Source of the DNA: an uncultured Clostridia bacterium
GTDB lineage: Bacteria > Bacillota > Clostridia > Christensenellales > Aristaeellaceae
DNA length: 7,348 nt
Reading direction: 5' to 3'
Assembly (NCBI GenBank): GCA_934615235.1
Contig: CAKTTL010000119.1
Location: forward strand, 1-7,348
Positions 6,537 to 7,348 of this stretch are shown in pieces (position 1 is the first letter of the stretch; every line of letters begins with the position of its first letter). The notes under the pieces were generated by a model. The model worked only from the letters and a program-made list of their open reading frames with translations. It was not told where the DNA came from and searched no databases. The position numbers and the translations under genes are program-made.

Positions 6537-6623
6537 GCTGATTCGCTTTATTTCCGGAAGGAGAGGCGGCCGCTACAGAAGATCATGCGGCGTTCAGGAC
6601 AGAACGACGGCGCGCGCCGGTTT
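6537..6623. other. Convergent intergenic stretch with a 12-bp GC palindrome
   Basis: Between the galT terminator and the DUF6398 stop I see no coding region with a ribosome binding site. The only structure is the perfect palindrome CGGCGCGCGCCG (6608-6619), 4 nt beyond the DUF6398 stop. It is not followed by a U tract on the minus strand, so it is a poor terminator by itself. Confidence 0.5.
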
Positions 6624-7139
6624 CTATTCGGGCTGTTCATCCTTGTTTTTCAGCGCGGGAACATAGGGAATCAGTCCTCTTCGCGCCGCTTCCTGCTGAA
6701 CATCCAAAGGCAGATTCCGGGCGTCTACGATATATCCGTTCACGGAAAGCATCCAGAAAGCGGGATTTTTTTCAACCAGTTCTGGTAAGACCCATTCCGC
6801 GCTTAATGGCGTTATCCGAACAAGTTTGCGAATCTCGGCCGCTTTGTTTCCCGCTGTGGAAGGCGCAACGCCGAAGGGACGGCTCAGCTCGTCGGCGGTC
6901 CGGTGAATGGGCATGGACTTGTCGAACACGAAATTGTTGGATGCAATGGCGTAGACGATTCCCGCCGCCCACGTGTTGCGCCTGCCCCGCAGCAAGGGAG
7001 AGGGACGCTTGCGGCACAGTTTTTCCAGGAGTCGCAGACAGAGAACGCGGTAGTCGTCATTCAGGTATTTTTTACAGTATTCCACGATTATGCCGGAAAT
7101 CTCTTCATAGACCGGCTGCAACTGAACGGGGAATTTCAT
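6624..7139 (-). CDS. DUF6398 domain-containing protein, function unknown
   Basis: A 171-residue soluble protein with no signal peptide or membrane segment. I recognise the DUF6398 pattern: PVYEEISGIIVEYCKKYLND (9-28), LCRKRPSPLLRGRRNTWAAG (41-60) and a helix-turn-helix-like tail, TADELSRPFGVAPSTAGNKA (81-100), followed by AEIRKLV. The tail reads like an HTH of the cyclin/TFIIB type, and the basic KRPSPLLRGRR loop could contact nucleic acid; both are inferences. The C-terminal part (110-171) holds WMLSVNGYIVDARNLPLDVQ (129-148) and a charged end. The ATG at 7139 is preferred because GGAG lies 8 nt upstream, whereas the ATG at 7145 has only 2 nt of spacing; an in-frame TTG at 7178 is less likely. 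A near-perfect promoter precedes it. It converges with galT, and nothing links it to galactose use. Confidence 0.85.
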   Translation of the reverse strand: MKFPVQLQPVYEEISGIIVEYCKKYLNDDYRVLCLRLLEKLCRKRPSPLLRGRRNTWAAGIVYAIASNNFVFDKSMPIHRTADELSRPFGVAPSTAGNKAAEIRKLVRITPLSAEWVLPELVEKNPAFWMLSVNGYIVDARNLPLDVQQEAARRGLIPYVPALKNKDEQPE

Positions 7140-7166
7140 ATCCATGTCTCCATCTCGTATTTTAGC

Positions 7167-7185
7167 CAAAGGATGCAAGCCTTTG
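7167..7185 (-). other. Stem-loop in the leader of the DUF6398 gene
   Basis: In the minus-strand transcript CAAAGG (7185-7180) can pair with CCTTTG (7172-7167) around a 7-nt loop. Flanking AGC/GCT can add three pairs across a one-base bulge. The hairpin ends about 10 nt before the ribosome binding site, in a leader of roughly 70 nt. It is followed by no U tract and does not mask the GGAG, so it may be neutral or a stability element. Confidence 0.35.
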
Positions 7186-7215
7186 CTGAAAGAATCAAAA
7201 AACTCTCTGTATTGA

Positions 7216-7245
7216 ATTATATATAATGCATACCTGTAATGTCAA
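7216..7245 (-). promoter_or_regulatory. Strong sigma-A-type promoter of the DUF6398 gene
   Basis: Perfect TTGACA (7245-7240) and perfect TATAAT (7221-7216) are separated by 18 bp. Transcription should start near 7209, leaving a leader of about 70 nt. The -35 box overlaps the TGA stop of the upstream partial gene. This is the best promoter match in the window and implies the DUF6398 gene is expressed independently of its upstream neighbour. Confidence 0.8.
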
Positions 7246-7348
7246 TTATTTCCCTTTTCCTTCTTTTGTTTCGCCAACCATGCATCAATTTGTGCGACGG
7301 CGGCGCTGGCCGCATAAAGCGGCGCATGATGCTCCTGCATATATTCGG
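7242..7348 (-). CDS. C-terminal end of an unrecognised protein (partial, 5' part outside window)
   Basis: One minus-strand frame is open from the edge for 34 codons and ends at TGA (7244-7242). The visible C-terminus contains HHAPLYAASAAVAQIDAWLA followed by a lysine-rich, hydrophilic tail (KQKKEKGNN). The helical, alanine-rich character and basic tail look like a genuine protein end, and the second minus frame has a stop within the stretch. The third minus frame is open but arginine/proline-rich, so it is the poorer choice. I cannot assign a family. It runs in the same direction as the DUF6398 gene but is separated from it by that gene's promoter. Confidence 0.6.
   Translation of the reverse strand, partial: EYMQEHHAPLYAASAAVAQIDAWLAKQKKEKGNN

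Noticed and set aside
6484..6666. Small plus-strand frame starting MKRTASRREL after galT
   Set aside because: An AAGGGGA does precede the ATG, but the frame contains the whole galT terminator and overlaps the 3' end of the DUF6398 gene, and the product is arginine-rich with no family signal.
1..7348. CRISPR array, tRNA or rRNA gene, insertion sequence, or phage genes
   Set aside because: I saw no regularly spaced repeats, cloverleaf-like sequence, transposase motif or terminal inverted repeats on either strand.

Overview
The window looks like chromosomal DNA of a GC-rich, low-complexity-free member of the Clostridia (Firmicutes), probably a gut anaerobe. The basis is the strong GGAGG-type ribosome binding sites, a class II galactose-1-phosphate uridylyltransferase, a clostridial-type galactokinase with a GNHTDH motif, a cytoplasmic GH36 alpha-galactosidase and a DUF6398 protein. 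The taxon is an inference; no rRNA or other marker gene is present.

Layout from left to right. (1) Positions 1-1520, minus strand: an aldo/keto reductase followed 14 nt later by a MerR-family regulator of the AdhR/NmlR type, which reaches the window edge. They share a promoter with a MerR-style dyad, and its -35 box overlaps the stop codon of the next gene upstream. (2) Positions 1516-4818, minus strand: galK, then a GH36 alpha-galactosidase, separated by a 72-nt gap holding a stable hairpin. (3) Positions 4819-4960: an AT-rich divergent control region. (4) Positions 4961-6478, plus strand: class II galT, closed by a strong hairpin terminator at 6496-6524. (5) Positions 6624-7245, minus strand: a DUF6398 protein of unknown function with a near-consensus promoter, convergent with galT. 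(6) Positions 7242-7348: the last 34 codons of an unrecognised minus-strand gene, whose stop codon lies in the -35 box of the DUF6398 promoter.

How the genes work together. The GH36 enzyme would release galactose from alpha-galactosides inside the cell, GalK phosphorylates it, and GalT swaps it onto UDP to give UDP-galactose and glucose-1-phosphate. galE, galM, a sugar transporter and a local sugar regulator are not in the window. The AKR/MerR pair looks like a separate carbonyl or electrophile stress module: the regulator keeps a cysteine at position 52, the position used for sensing in AdhR. Most of the window is recognisable metabolism. The least understood parts are the DUF6398 protein, the divergent gal control region and the MerR operator.
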